Part shown: piece after piece, positions 50,207 through 62,844 of the stretch
How the letters are laid out: each line of letters opens with the position of its first letter
Position numbering within the stretch: position 1 is the first letter of the stretch
From: Ophiura sarsii
Taxonomy: Eukaryota; Echinodermata; Ophiuroidea; Amphilepidida; Ophiuridae
Direction: 5' to 3'
Assembly: GCA_035610835.1 (NCBI GenBank)
Contig: CM069445.1
Location: 80,011,465 to 80,075,464, forward strand
DNA length: 64,000 nucleotides
The notes under the pieces: model-generated
Database searches by the model: none
The model's input: the letters and a program-made list of their open reading frames with translations, nothing else
Told to the model about the DNA's origin: nothing
Position numbers and translations under genes: made by a program

Positions 50207-50979
50207 TATACTATAGTTATGCACTTATCAATTGTATCCACAGCCCTGGGGGACCCGGGACATGGCGGGGACCGTACACAAACGTTGCCTGGCTATGTGG
50301 GGCGTGTACCGGGGACGTACAAAAGGTGCCCCCACTAGCCGGGATGCGAATTAATGAGTCTCTTCATGTATACTATACAGTGGCGTACCCAGGGGGCAGG
50401 TGCCCCCCCCCCTGAAATATCCCCGTCGGTAAACTTGAGCTTCCGTCAGTAGATTTGCGATTTCTTCTATGTGATTTTTTTTCAGCCGTTTTTTTAGGAC
50501 AACATCATCGCTACCCCCCCCCCCCCAACACTTATCAAGATTTCAGCGATTTCAGCTGCTGAAAAGCTGGGTACGACACTGATACTATACGCTTTAATCC
50601 GTCAAGGTATCAAATGTTGTTTATGGTAAATAATATAGTAGCGGGGACGTACAAAAATATAAGCTGGGGAATGACCCGGCCAGTGTAGTGGGGGCGGGCG
50701 CTAGGCTAGGGTACACAAAATGTATACATAGGGACAGTAGCCGGGGTGTACACTTTGATTTGACCCACGTCTATGGGGGTGGGACTGTACGCCGCCGTAC
50801 ACTTTTGTCCCGGCCCATGAAAGTGTAGCGGGGACGTACAAAAAATGGTGCCCCGCCCTGCGGGGACCGTACACGCATGACACAACTGTACCCGGGACGT
50901 CACATTAGCAATTTGTACGTCCCGGCCCTAATCCCCGCTATCCACGGGGATGCAATTGATAAGTGCATTACTATAGTAT
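50207..50979. mobile_element. Inverted-repeat element with repeated GGGGACGTACAAAA
   Basis: The 32-bp ends ATACTATAGTTATGCACTTA and its inverted partner bound a GC-rich interior where GGGGACGTACAAAA or its complement occurs at least four times. Such subterminal repeats resemble transposase-binding sites. A hAT-like MITE is nested inside at 50378-50581. Confidence 0.6.
50378..50581. mobile_element. Nested hAT-like MITE (204 bp)
   Basis: CAGTGGCGTACCCAG at the left pairs with CTGGGTACGACACTG at the right, and ATACTATA flanks both ends as an exact 8-bp duplication. Two C runs lie in the interior. Confidence 0.88.
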
Positions 50980-51651
50980 GGAATACTTATACATGTACTA
51001 TACTATAATTATAATACATTCATGTATACAGCATATTTTCATTTAATATTGGTTTTACCGTTTGACTCTTGAGCAAGCTGCGTACTTGAGCTACGGGACG
51101 TCTAGCCAGACGTCCATTGCCCAAATGATTAAAATCCACAGAATCAAGTGATCAATCAGTCAATAACTAATTGTAATCACACATTTGCTGCAAGTGCAAT
51201 GGACAAGTTCTGCAATTCCTCCGAATTCGGAGACTCTGCAAGCAAGGCCAAGGGCAAGGCACTTTTATTAACTTTGGCTATGAAAAGCACATCAAATCAA
51301 TTGTTACGACTCTCATATCGTGCGTGTTTCAACTCACCTTATCATGTGATGTTAACCCATCTGTCGTACAATCACAGTTATAGCTTATTTATACATGTAG
51401 AATTGTTTAAATCCAGTCGTGCGTTTGTCAACAACATCCATCACAGTTCTCCATTTTATTTGTTGTGACCGATCATAATTCGATCAGTCTCTTTGTCATG
51501 TCTGTGTTCGTATGGTATAACGACGTATTGCGATGCTACTCAGTGATAAGTAAAGTCTGTTGAAGAGACACTAAAACGGTGTAACGGGTTTTTCGTAATT
51601 TGAAGGGAAACTGTCAAAATAGACGTAGTTTAATGTCTTTTTGCTAAAAAA

Positions 51652-51744
51652 CGTACTGTGGGCCACGCTTGTTTTTTCTTGAAAATGCAAGTTAAAGTCT
51701 TTATCTTTCAGTTAAGATTATAAATAGGCGTGGCCCACAGTACG
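51652..51744. repeat. Inverted repeat CGTACTGTGGGCCACGC
   Basis: CGTACTGTGGGCCACGC and its exact complement are separated by about 60 bp. No other feature is attached. The surrounding 51150-52200 has no recognised gene. Confidence 0.7.
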
Positions 51745-52204
51745 ATTAATTACAATCAGTCGGTTAATATCGGTCTCTAACAGAATCTATCCCATAGACT
51801 TGCGTGCAAAATACAATTCGCTACGGTCGCCGTTTTGGAAATATCCCTGAAAAATCCCCAAATTTAGTAACAAAACAAAACGATGTCCTTCCCCCCCTGC
51901 TCCCCATCCTCTGATCTCACCCCCGGAAAAAAAGTTGGTCGGTTCTCGGATGGGAAGTATCAGGGGGTGTTGTTCGATTGTGTGACAGTGAAATTATACA
52001 AGGCCGACAGGCCGTACGAGTAGACTAGATTTGACCGCGTCATATGAAAAGTAAAACAGATACCGATTATCATATGATAAGTGTAAAGCTAGTGATTCAG
52101 AGCTATAATTATGACAAATGTCATGAGGCTGACATTCATATTAGCAATGTTATAAGGGAGGAGGTAGAACTTATTGAATGACCCTCGTACATTACATTAT
52201 TGGT

Positions 52205-52621
52205 TTAAAAGTTACAGTGCTTGGTAAATTTGGTGCCAAAGAGGGTTGACACGTGCAGGGAGACAGGGCACGTACTCGAGTGCGTCGGAAACAACAATTT
52301 CGCCGAGTGGCCCATCTACGCTCCGCTTATCTATGGTCGTCTGAGACGCGTGGCCGCCATCGTCTGCGCCGCGTCTGCGCTCCCCATCCTCTGTCTCACC
52401 CCGGGAAAAAAGGTCTACTTGCATTAGATTTGACCTTTCGACCTCCGTATAGGCCTACTAGTACTGTTACACTACTCAAATTGTGTGCTCATGTTTATAT
52501 ATCTTTATCTTATTTTTACTATTTTTATAAAGTATGTCCATATTTTTATTGTCCCACATAAGTTTAAATGTATAACCCATTGTAACGGTGGCCCTGAAGG
52601 GTCATGACGAGTTAGCCAAAT
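52205..52621. other. Pre-satellite segment with local duplications
   Basis: AAAGTTACAGTGCTTGGTAA repeats sequence from 46255, and CTCCCCATCCTCTG with CACCCC repeats sequence from about 51900. No exon is supported; two overlapping frames on each strand are compositional. Confidence 0.4.
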
Positions 52622-55600
52622 GATAACAAGGCGAGATAAATGACTAGATAATTGCGACATAATTTACAGATGACGTGATAATTGACGAGATGACGAGATA
52701 ATTTACAGATTACGTGATTATTGACTAGATAATTGCGAGATAATTTACAGATGACGTGTTAATTGACTAGATAATTGCAAGATAATTTACAGATGACGTG
52801 TTTTAATATTGACTAGATAATTGCGAGATCATTTACAGATGACGTGTTTATTGACTAGATAATTGCAAGATAATTTACAGATGACGTGATAATTGACGAG
52901 ATGACAAGATAATTTACAGATGACGTGTTTATTGACTAGATAATTGCGAGATAATTTACAGATGACGTGATAATTGATGAGATGACGAGATAATTTACAG
53001 GTGACGTGATTATTGACAAGATAATTGCGAGATAATTTACAGATGACGTGATAATTGACGAGATGACAAGATAATTTACAGATGACGTGTTTATTGACTA
53101 GATAATTGCGAGATAATTTACAGATGACGTGATAATTGACGAGATGACGAGATAATTTACAGATTACTGATTATTGACTAGATAATTGCGAGATAATTTA
53201 CAGATGACGTGTTTATTGACTAGATAATTGCGAGATAATTTACAGATGACGTGATAATTGACGAGATGACAAGATAATTTACAGATGACGTGTTTATTGA
53301 CTAGATAATTGCGAGATAATTTACAGATGACGTGATAATTGACGAGATGACGAGATAATTTACAGATTACGTGATTATTGACTAGATAATTGCGAGATAA
53401 TTTACAGATGACGTGATTATTGACTAGATAATTGCAAGATAATTTACAGATGACGTGTTTATTGACTAGATAATTGCGAGATAATTTACAGATGACATGT
53501 TTATTGACTAGATAATTGCAAGATAATTTACAGATGACGTGATAATTGACGAGATGACAAGATAATTTACAGATGACGTGTTTATTGACTAGATAATTGC
53601 GAGATAATTTACAGATGACTTGATAATTGATGAGATGACGAGATAAATTACAGGTGACGTGATTATTGACTAGATAATTGCGAGATAATTTACAGATGAC
53701 ATGTTTATTGACTAGATAATTGCAAGATAATTTACAGATGACGTGATAATTGACGAGATGACAAGATAATTTACAGATGACGTGTTTATTGACTAGATAA
53801 TTGCAAGATAATTTACAGATGACTTGATAATTGATGAGATGACGAGATAAATTACAGATTACGTGATTATTGACTAGATAATTGCGAGATAATTTACAGA
53901 TGACGTGATTATTGACTAGATAATTGCAAGATAATTTACAGATGACGTGTTTATTGACTAGATAATTGCGAGATAATTTACAGATGACATGTTTATTGAC
54001 TAGATAATTGCAAGATAATTTACAGATGACGTGATAATTGACGAGATGACAAGATAATTTACAGATGACGTGTTTATTGACTAGATAATTGCGAGATAAT
54101 TTACAGATGACTTGATAATTGATGAGATGACGAGATAAATTACAGGTGACGTGATTATTGACTAGATAATTGCGAGATAATTTACAGATGACATGTTTAT
54201 TGACTAGATAATTGCAAGATAATTTACAGATGACGTGATAATTGACGAGATGACAAGATAATTTACAGATGACGTGTTTATTGACTAGATAATTGCAAGA
54301 TAATTTACAGATGACGTGTTTATTGATGAGATAATTGCGAGATAATTTACAGATGACGTGACTATTGACGAGATGACGAGATAATTTACAGATGATTATT
54401 GACTAGATAATTGCGAGATAATTGACAGATGACGGGTTTATTGACTAGATAATTGCAGATAATTTACAGATGACGTGATAATTGACTAGATGACGAGATA
54501 ATTTACAGATGATTATTGACTAGATAATTGCTAGATAATTTACAGATGACTAGATAATTGCAAGATAATTTACAGATGACATGATAATTGACGGGATGAC
54601 AAGATAATTTACAGATGACGTGATTATTGACAAGATAATTGCGAGATAATTTACAGATGACGTGTTTATTGACTAGATAATTGCGAGATAATTTACAGAT
54701 GACGTGATAATTGACGAGATGACGAGATAATTTACAGATGACGTGATTATTGAGTAGACAATTGCGAGATAATTTACAGATGACGTGTTTATTGACTAGA
54801 TAATTGCGAGATAATTTACAGATGACGTGTTTATTGATGAGATAATTGCGAGATAATTTACAGATGACGTGACTATTGACGAGATGACGAGATAATTTAC
54901 AGATGATTATTGACTAGATAATTGCGAGATAATTTACAGATGACGGGTTTATTGACTAGATAATTGCAGATAATTTACAGATGACGTGATAATTAACGAG
55001 ATGACGAGATAATTTACAGATGATTATTGACTAGATAATTGCGAGATAATTTACAGATGACTAGATAATTGCAAGATAATTTACAGATGACGTGATAATT
55101 GACTGGATGACAAGATAATTTACAGATGACGTGATTATTGACAAGATAATTGCGAGATAATTTACAGATGACGTGATAATTGACTAGATAATTGCGAGAT
55201 AATTTACAGATGACGTGATAATTGACAAGATGACGAGATAATTTACAGATGACGTGATTATTGAGTAGACAATTGCGAGATAATTTACAGATGACGTGTT
55301 TATTGACTAGATAATTGCGAGACAATTTATAAATGATGTTATAATTTATAGATGACGTGATAATTGACGAGATGACAAGATAATTTACAGATGACGTGAT
55401 TATTGACTAGATAATTGTGAGATCATTTACAGATGACTTGTTTATAGACTAGATAATTGCGAGATCATTTACAGATGACGTGATAATTGACGAGATGACG
55501 AGGTAATTTACAGATGACGTGATTATTGACTAGATAATTGCGAGATAATTTACAGATGACGTGTTCATTGACTAGATAATTGCGAGATAATTTACAGATG

Positions 55601-57480
55601 ACATGTTTATTGACTAGATAATTGCAAGATAATTTACAGATGACGTGATAATTGACGAGATGACAAGATAATTTACAGATGACATGTTTATTGACTAGAT
55701 AATTGCGAGATAATTTACAGATGACTTGATAATTGACGAGATGAAGAGATAATTACAGATGACGTGTTTATTGACTAGATAATTGCGAGATAATTTACAG
55801 ATGACTTGATAATTGATGAGATGATGAGATAATTTACAGGTGACGTGATTATTGACTAGATAATTGCGAGATAATTTACCGATGACGTGTTTATTGACTA
55901 GATAATTGCAAGATAATTTACAGATGACGTGTTTATTGATGAGATAATTGCGAGATAATTTACAGATGACGTGACTATTGACGAGATGACGAGATAATTT
56001 ACAGATGATTATTGACTAGATAATTGCGAGATAATTTACAGATGACAGGTTTATTGACTAGATAATTGCAGATAATTTACAGATGACGTGATAATTGAAG
56101 AGATGACGAGATAATTTACAGATGATTATTGACTAGATAATTGCTAGATAATTTACAGATGACTAGATAATTGCAAGATAATTTACAGATGACGTGATAA
56201 TTGACGGGATGACAAGATAATTTACAGATGACGTGATTATTGACAAGATAATTGCGAGATAATTTACAGATGACGTGTTTATTGACTAGAAAATTGCGAG
56301 ATAATTTACAGATGACGTGATAATTGACGAGATGACGAAATAATTTACAGATGCAGTGATTATTGAGTAGACAATTGCGAGATAATTTACAGATGACGTG
56401 TTTATTGACTAGATAATTGCGAGATAATTTACAGATGACGTGTTTATTGATGAGATAATTGCGAGATAATTTACAGATGACGTGACTATTGACGAGATGA
56501 CGAGATAATTTACAGATGATTATTGACTAGATAATTGCGAGATAATTTACAGATGACGGGTTTATTGACTAGATAATTGCAGATAATTTACAGATGACGT
56601 GATAATTGACGAGATGACGAGATAATTTACAGATGATTATTGACTAGATAATTGCGAGATAATTTACAGATGACTAGATAATTGCAAGATAATTTACAGA
56701 TGACGTGATAATTGACAGGATGACAAGATAATTTACAGATGACGTGATTATTGACAAGATAATTGCAAGATAATTTACAGATGACGTGATAATTGACTAG
56801 ATAATTGCGAGATAATTTACAGATGACGTGATAATTGACGAGATGACGAGATAATTTACAGATGACGTGATTATTGAGTAGACAATTGCGAGATAATTTA
56901 CAGATGACGTGTTTATTGACTAGATAATTGCGAGACAATTTATAGATGATGTTATAACTTATAGATGACGTGATAATTGACGAGATGACAAGATAATTTA
57001 CAGATGACGTGATTATTGACTAGATAATTGTGAGATCATTTACAGATGACTTGTTTATAGACTAGATAATTGCGAGATCATTTACAGATGACGTGATAAT
57101 TGACGAGATGACGAGGTAATTTACAGATGACGTGATTATTGACTAGATAATTGCGAGATCATTTACAGATGACGTGTTCATTGACTAGATAATTGCGAGA
57201 TAATTTACAGATGACGTGATAATTGACGAGATGACGAGGTAATTTACAGATGACGTAATCATTGACTAGATAATTGCGAGATAATTTACATATGACGTGT
57301 TTATTGCCTAGATTATTGCGACATCATTTACAGATGACGTGATAATTGATGAGATGACGAGATAATTTACAGATGACATGATTATTGACGAGATAACTGC
57401 GACTTAATTTGCAGATGACGTGATTATTGACGAGATGACAAGATAATTTACAGATGACGTGATAATTGACGAGATGACGA
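52622..57480 (+). repeat. 4.9-kb satellite of alternating 42- and 39-bp units
   Basis: A 42-bp unit (TGACGTGTTTATTGACTAGA, TAATTGCGAGATAATTTACA, GA) alternates irregularly with a 39-bp unit (TGACGTGATAATTGACGAGA, TGACGAGATAATTTACAGA). There are roughly 118 units. Higher-order structure is clear: the block at about 54300-55340 recurs at about 55915-56950, offset near 1613 bp. Both unit lengths are multiples of three, so frames stay open for up to 103 codons on the minus strand without being genes. Confidence 0.95.
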
Positions 57481-57662
57481 TTTTTTTTGCCAGTTATTAG
57501 TTTTGCCAATACCGCCCTTTCGTCGCCCAATTGGGCTACTTTTGTTTTTGACTAGTGTGCCTCCAGTGGTGAAAAGGTGTGCTGAGGTTTGCTAAAAATT
57601 GGGCTACTTTCAACTCGGAGTTATTCCGGGCTGTTCCTAATAGAGTAAATTGCTTCCTTCAG
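57481..57662. other. Spacer between two satellites
   Basis: A unique 180-bp segment with a T run, CCCAATTGGGCTACTTTTGT and a second TTGGGCTACTTTCAAC. It separates two unrelated arrays and holds no gene. Confidence 0.6.
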
Positions 57663-60308
57663 TTGATGCCAAGTCTATCAGAATAAGTTGCTATCTATAA
57701 TGCTATCTTCAGTAGATAGCAAATAGCAAGTATATCAGAGTAAGTTGCTATAGCAAGTCTATCAGAGTAAGTTGCTATCTTCAGTAGATAGCAAGTCTAT
57801 CAGAGTAAGAAACTATCTTCAGTAGATAGCAAGTCTATCAGAGTAAGTAACTATCTTCAGTAGATAGCAAGTCTATCAGAGTAAGTAACTATCTTCAGTA
57901 GATAGCAAGTCTATCAGAGTAAGTAACTATCTTCAGTAGATAGCAAGTCTATCAGAGTACGTAACTATCTCCAGTAGATAGCAAGTCTATCAGAGTAAGT
58001 AACTATCTTCAGTAGATAGCAAGTCTATCAGAGTAAGTAACTATCTTCAGTAGATAGCAAGTCTATCAGAGTAAGTAACTATCTTCAGTAGATAGCAAGT
58101 CTATCAGAGTAAGTAACTATCTTCAGTACATAGCAAGTCTATCAGAGTAAGTAACTATCTTCAGTAGATAGCAAGTCTATCAGAGTAAGTTGCTATCTTC
58201 AGTAGATAGCAAGTCTATCAGAGTAAGAAACTATCTTCAGTAGATAGCAAGTCTATCAGAGTAAGTAACTATCTTCAGTAGATAGCAAGTCTATCAGAGT
58301 AAGTAACTATCTTCAGTAGATAGCAAGTCTATCAGAGTAAGTAACTATCTTCAGTAGATAGCAAGTCTATCAGAGTACGTAACTATCTCCAGTAGATAGC
58401 AAGTCTATCAGAGTAAGTAACTATCTTCAGTAGATAGCAAGTCTATCAGAGTAAGTAACTATCTTCAGTAGATAGCAAGTCTATCAGAGTAAGTAACTAT
58501 CTTCAGTAGATAGCAAGTCTATCAGAGTAAGTAACTATCTTCAGTAGATAGCAAGTCTATCAGAGTAAGTAACTATCTTCAGTAGATAGCAAGTCTATCA
58601 GAGTAAGTAACTATCTTCAGTACATAGCAAGTCTATCAGAGTAAGTAACTATCTTCAGTAGATAGCAAGTCTATCAGAGTAAGTAACTATCTTCAGTAGA
58701 TAGCAAGTCTATCAGAGTAAGTAACTATCTTCAGTAGATAGCAAGTCTATCAGAGTAAGTAACTATCTTCAGTAGATAGCAAGTCTATCAGAGTAAGTAA
58801 CTATCTTCAGTAGATAGCAAGTCTATCAGAGTAAGTAACTATCTTCAGTAGATAGCAAGTCTATCAGAGTAACTATCTTCAGTAGATAGCAAGTCTATCA
58901 GAGTAAGTAACTATCTTCAGTAGATAGCAAGTCTATCAGAGTAAGTAACTATCTTCAGTAGATAGCAAGTCTATCAGAGTAAGTAACTATCTTCAGTAGA
59001 TAGCAAGTCTATCAGAGTAAGTAACTATCTTCAGTAGATAGCAAGTCTATCAGAGTAAGTAACTATCTTCAGTAGATAGCAAGTATATCAGAGTAAGTAA
59101 CTATCTTCAGTAGATAGCAAGTCTATCAGAGTAAGTAACTATATCTTCAGTAGATAGCAAGTCTATCAGAGTAAGTAACTATCTTCAGTAGATAGCAAGT
59201 CTATCAGAGTAAGTAACTATCTTCAGTAGATAGCAAGTCTATCAGAGTAAGTAACTATCTTCAGTAGATAGCAAGTCTATCAGAGTAAGTAACTATCTTC
59301 AGTAGATAGCAAGTATATCAGAGTAAGTAACTATCTTCAGTAGATAGCAAGTCTATCAGAGTAAGTAACTATCTTCAGTAGATAGCAAGTCTATCAGAGT
59401 AAGTAACTATCTTCAGTAGATAGCAAGTCTATCAGAGTAAGTAACTATCTTCAGTAGATAGCAAGTCTATCAGAGTAAGTAACTATCTTCAGTAGATAGC
59501 AAGTCTATCAGAGTAAGTAACTATCTTCAGTAGATAGCAAGTCTATCAGAGTAAGTAACTATATCTTCAGTAGATAGCAAGTCTATCAGAGTAAGTAACT
59601 ATCTTCAGTAGATAGCAAGTCTATCAGAGTAAGTAACTATCTTCAGTAGATAGCAAGTCTATAAGAGTAAGTAACTATCTTCAGTAGATAGCAAGTCTAT
59701 CAGAGTAAGTAACTATCTTCAGTAGATAGCAAGTCTATCAGAGTAAGTAACTATCTTCAGTAGATAGCAATTCTATCAGAGTAAGTAACTATCTTCAGTA
59801 GATAGCAAGTCTATCAGAGTAAGTAACTATCTTCAGTAGATAGCAAGTCTATCAGAGTAAGTAACTATCTTCAGTAGATAGCAAGTCTATCAGAGTAAGT
59901 AACTATCTTCAGTAGATAGCAAGTCTATCAGAGTAAGTAACTATCTTCAGTAGATAGCAAGTCTATCAGAGTACATAACTATCTTCAGTAGATAGCAAGT
60001 CTATCAGAGTAAGTAACTATCTTCAGTATATAGCAAGTCTATCAGAGTAAGTAACTATTCAGTAGATAGCAAGTCTATCAGAGTAAGTAACTATCTTCAG
60101 TAGATAGCAAGTCTATCAGAGTAAGTAACTATCTTCAGTAGATAGCAAGTCTATCAGAGTAAGTAACTATCTTCAGTAGATAGCAAGTCTATCAGAGTAA
60201 GTAACTATCTTCAGTAGATAGCAAGTCTATCAGAGTAAGTAACTATCTTCAGTAGATAGCAAGTCTATCAGAGTAAGTAACTATCTTCAGTAGATACCAA
60301 ATATATCA
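57663..60308 (+). repeat. 2.6-kb satellite of 38-bp units
   Basis: About 70 nearly identical copies of AGTAACTATCTTCAGTAGAT plus AGCAAGTCTATCAGAGTA. Each unit contains a small hairpin, CTATCT-TCAGT-AGATAG. Variant markers (GTACGTAACTATCTCC, GTTGCTATCT, ACTATATCTTC) recur about 418-420 bp apart, an 11-unit higher-order period. Edges are more diverged than the centre. Confidence 0.95.
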
Positions 60309-61262
60309 ACCTATGTAACACCTCCCTGATAATACCATCAGTCTATAGTGTTAAATATTACCACTCGATTCGCGCCAATTAGTTTAAATTTCTTCAAAAA
60401 CCCTGGGATTTAAACTTTTACCGTAAGCTCGTTGTTTACTTCCATTTTACAAATAATATTATATTTTTACCAAACATTTTCAGTTTTCCCTGGTGTTTTT
60501 TTATAATTTACTTATTTTACCATTTTTACCGGTAATTTTATTTTTTATACCGGTTAAAATGAACACTCCCTGATCTATCAGTCGCGGGTCGGGTAAAGAA
60601 CGGACTAAAAAAATGATTCCCCAATACGTCGGATTATAACCGGTTTAAGTGGCTTTGAAGGGTGAATAGGGTGCAAAGGGTCATCACTAAACCGAGTTGG
60701 TCTCGCATACAAGCTCGTCTTTAAACTTTGACGTCGTAACTTACATGAATACTGGTGCTGTGGTGACCATTTTGTGCACGATATTTTTCATTTTACACTT
60801 GCTAAGCAACTCATAACAACACCCAACAACCTGCGTGTTCTAAAAAATACCAGTAAATTTGAAAGAAAGGATTCGTTGATTAGCGCTGTTGTTTACGGTC
60901 GTAGCCTATAGCCTACTTGATTGCCTAGCTTGATTCAACTGAATAATTTGCTAAGGTAAGAAATTCATATCTTTAAAAACAACAAATGCAAATGAAAGAG
61001 CAAACGTTAGAATCGTCAGCATGGACATCAGTCATCATGACATGGTCAGGGAAGGCTTCACTTGAACTTCAAGTTCAGAACAGTACAAGATACAGACAAT
61101 GCAATAGACATAGGCCTAGGCCTACTACAAATTACAATGTCAATAATACATGACATACACTACAGACAGACTCAGTGCATTATCAGAATTCATTCATGCA
61201 TTTTTAAAGCTTTATTTGCCTAATCTAGACCAGACTATGAACCATTGAACATCGATTGACGA
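60309..61262. other. Unique sequence after the satellites
   Basis: No coding exon is recognised. A possible non-coding first exon on the plus strand ends at GCTAAG followed by GTAAGA near 60954-60961, but nothing downstream supports it. Numerous TAGGCCTA motifs occur at 61110-61130. Confidence 0.35.
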
Positions 61263-61669
61263 TGTGATCTTTCCAGGAACGCCCTCAACATAAAAAAATA
61301 AATTGAAACTGAAAGTAGATTTTTTTTTGCAGATTTACATTTCTGATCATAAATCGTACATATGTTCCAAGTTACAGGGCGATACGATTCTTAATTACTT
61401 CAGAATCATGGTTTTAGAGTGAAAATTAAACTGTCGGGATCATAAACACAACACTGTCACTATTAAACAGTTTATTATTCATATTTTTACTCTAAATTCA
61501 CTCTAAAACCATGATTTTGAGGTGTAACTTGAAATGTATACATACGAATACGATTTATGATCAGAAATGTAAATCTGCAAGAAAATCTACTTTCTAAAAA
61601 AAAATCATGAATAGGGGGTGCTCTCCGGAAAAGGTCACATAGGATATAGCCTAGGCCTATGCCTTTAAG
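61263..61669. mobile_element. Palindromic MITE (TTAAAGGCAT family), copy 2
   Basis: The two halves mirror each other through GAAAGTAGATTTTTTT, TTTCTGATCATAAATCGTA and ATCATGGTTTTAGAGTGAA around a centre near 61450. It is related to 11524-11791. Confidence 0.75.
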
Positions 61670-61715
61670 GGCGGCAAGCCCAGGCTAGGGCTGCTAGGGT
61701 CCGGGGGCGAATTTA

Positions 61716-62112
61716 TTAAAGGCATTTTATGTGATCTTTTCCACAGAGCGCCCTCTATTCATGATTTTTTTTTAGAAAGTAGATTTTCTTGCAGATTTAC
61801 ATTTCTGATCATAAATCGTATAGGCCTAGGCCTATATACATTCCAAGTTATAGAGCGATACGATTCCTAATTATCTCAAAATCATGGTTTTAGAGTGAAT
61901 TTAGAGTGAAAATATAAAGTGTCGTGTTATCACGACAGTTTATTTTCACTCTAAAACCATGATTTTGAAATAATTAAGAATCGTATCGCCCTGTAACTTG
62001 GAATGCATGTACGATTTATGATCAGAAATGTAAATCTGCAAGAAAATCTGCTTTCAATTTTTTTTTCGATGTTGAGGGCGTTCCCTGGAAAGATCACATA
62101 ATTTACCTTTAA
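61716..62112. mobile_element. Palindromic MITE (TTAAAGGCAT family), copy 3
   Basis: TTAAAGGCATTTTATGTGAT at the left pairs with ATCACATAATTTACCTTTAA at the right. Only about 47 bp separates it from copy 2, in the same layout. Confidence 0.78.
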
Positions 62113-62314
62113 CTGTAGGCCTAAACAATATTTATTTGGCGCAACACAGTATAGGTCACCCCGGTCATCCAGGTACTTTTCACCATTTGCCGTAGACAAC
62201 AAACTAGACATTTTAACAGGGCCAATCAGTTTTACGCTCGCCCATACAGTAGAATGAGTAGATCAACCCAAGTGATCGCGTCACGCTGTGTAAGAGGCCT
62301 TTATTTACCTTTTT

Positions 62315-62548
62315 CAGGCCCGTAAGAAGGGGGGGGGGGGGCGATGGTGGCGATCGCCCCCCCCCCCCCCCCCCCCTTTGAAAATCTTCCCCGGAAAATT
62401 TGTACACAGATGACAAAATTTGTCTTCCCAAAATGCAATATTCTTTGCTACAAGCTTGTTTAGAGCCAAAATGTACCTCGATCGTGCAAAAAATAGGTGC
62501 AAACGCCCCCCCCCCCCCCCCCTTTGAAAAAAGTGTCTTACGGGCCTG
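62315..62548. mobile_element. hAT-like MITE with CAGGCCCGTAAG ends
   Basis: CAGGCCCGTAAGAAGG at the left pairs with CTTACGGGCCTG at the right; CCTTTTT lies outside both ends. The interior has a G run and two C runs (about 62329, 62359 and 62505). Confidence 0.75.
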
Positions 62549-62783
62549 CCTTTTTGGTTTGTGATCAACGGCATAGGCCTATGACGCTTGCTGATTTGAG
62601 CGCGAAAATAAATGTAGCGAGAACATTTCCACTTTTACAGTAATGTATTCCTATCAAAAATTCTCTGAAGTGTTCAGATCTGTATATGAAAACTTATATT
62701 GTTTTGTTTTTAAGAGGGACCAACCTAAACTAAAGAAAACAAACAGAGAAAATTATCAGAATCTATGGGCCGTATTCTCGTAC

Positions 62784-62814
62784 TAAACACGGTTTTAGAT
62801 TAAAACCGTGTTTA
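62784..62814. other. Perfect palindrome around TTTTAGATTAAAA
   Basis: TAAACACGGTTTTA, three central bases, then the complement. It lies 30 bp before the first copy of the motif array and may mark an element end. Confidence 0.65.
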
Positions 62815-62844
62815 ACTAAACGCTTGTCTTAAGGGCAATTCCAC

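Noticed and set aside
51148..51468. 106-codon open frame
   Set aside because: No recognisable motif and flanked by non-coding repeats; base composition matches surrounding intergenic DNA.
55014..55325. 103-codon repeated peptide (VICKLSR) as a gene, also at 56627-56938
   Set aside because: The frame follows from satellite units whose lengths are multiples of three; stops interrupt it elsewhere and no promoter or start context is seen.
52622..60308. CRISPR array
   Set aside because: The units are contiguous tandem repeats without unique spacers, in a eukaryotic genome with no cas genes.
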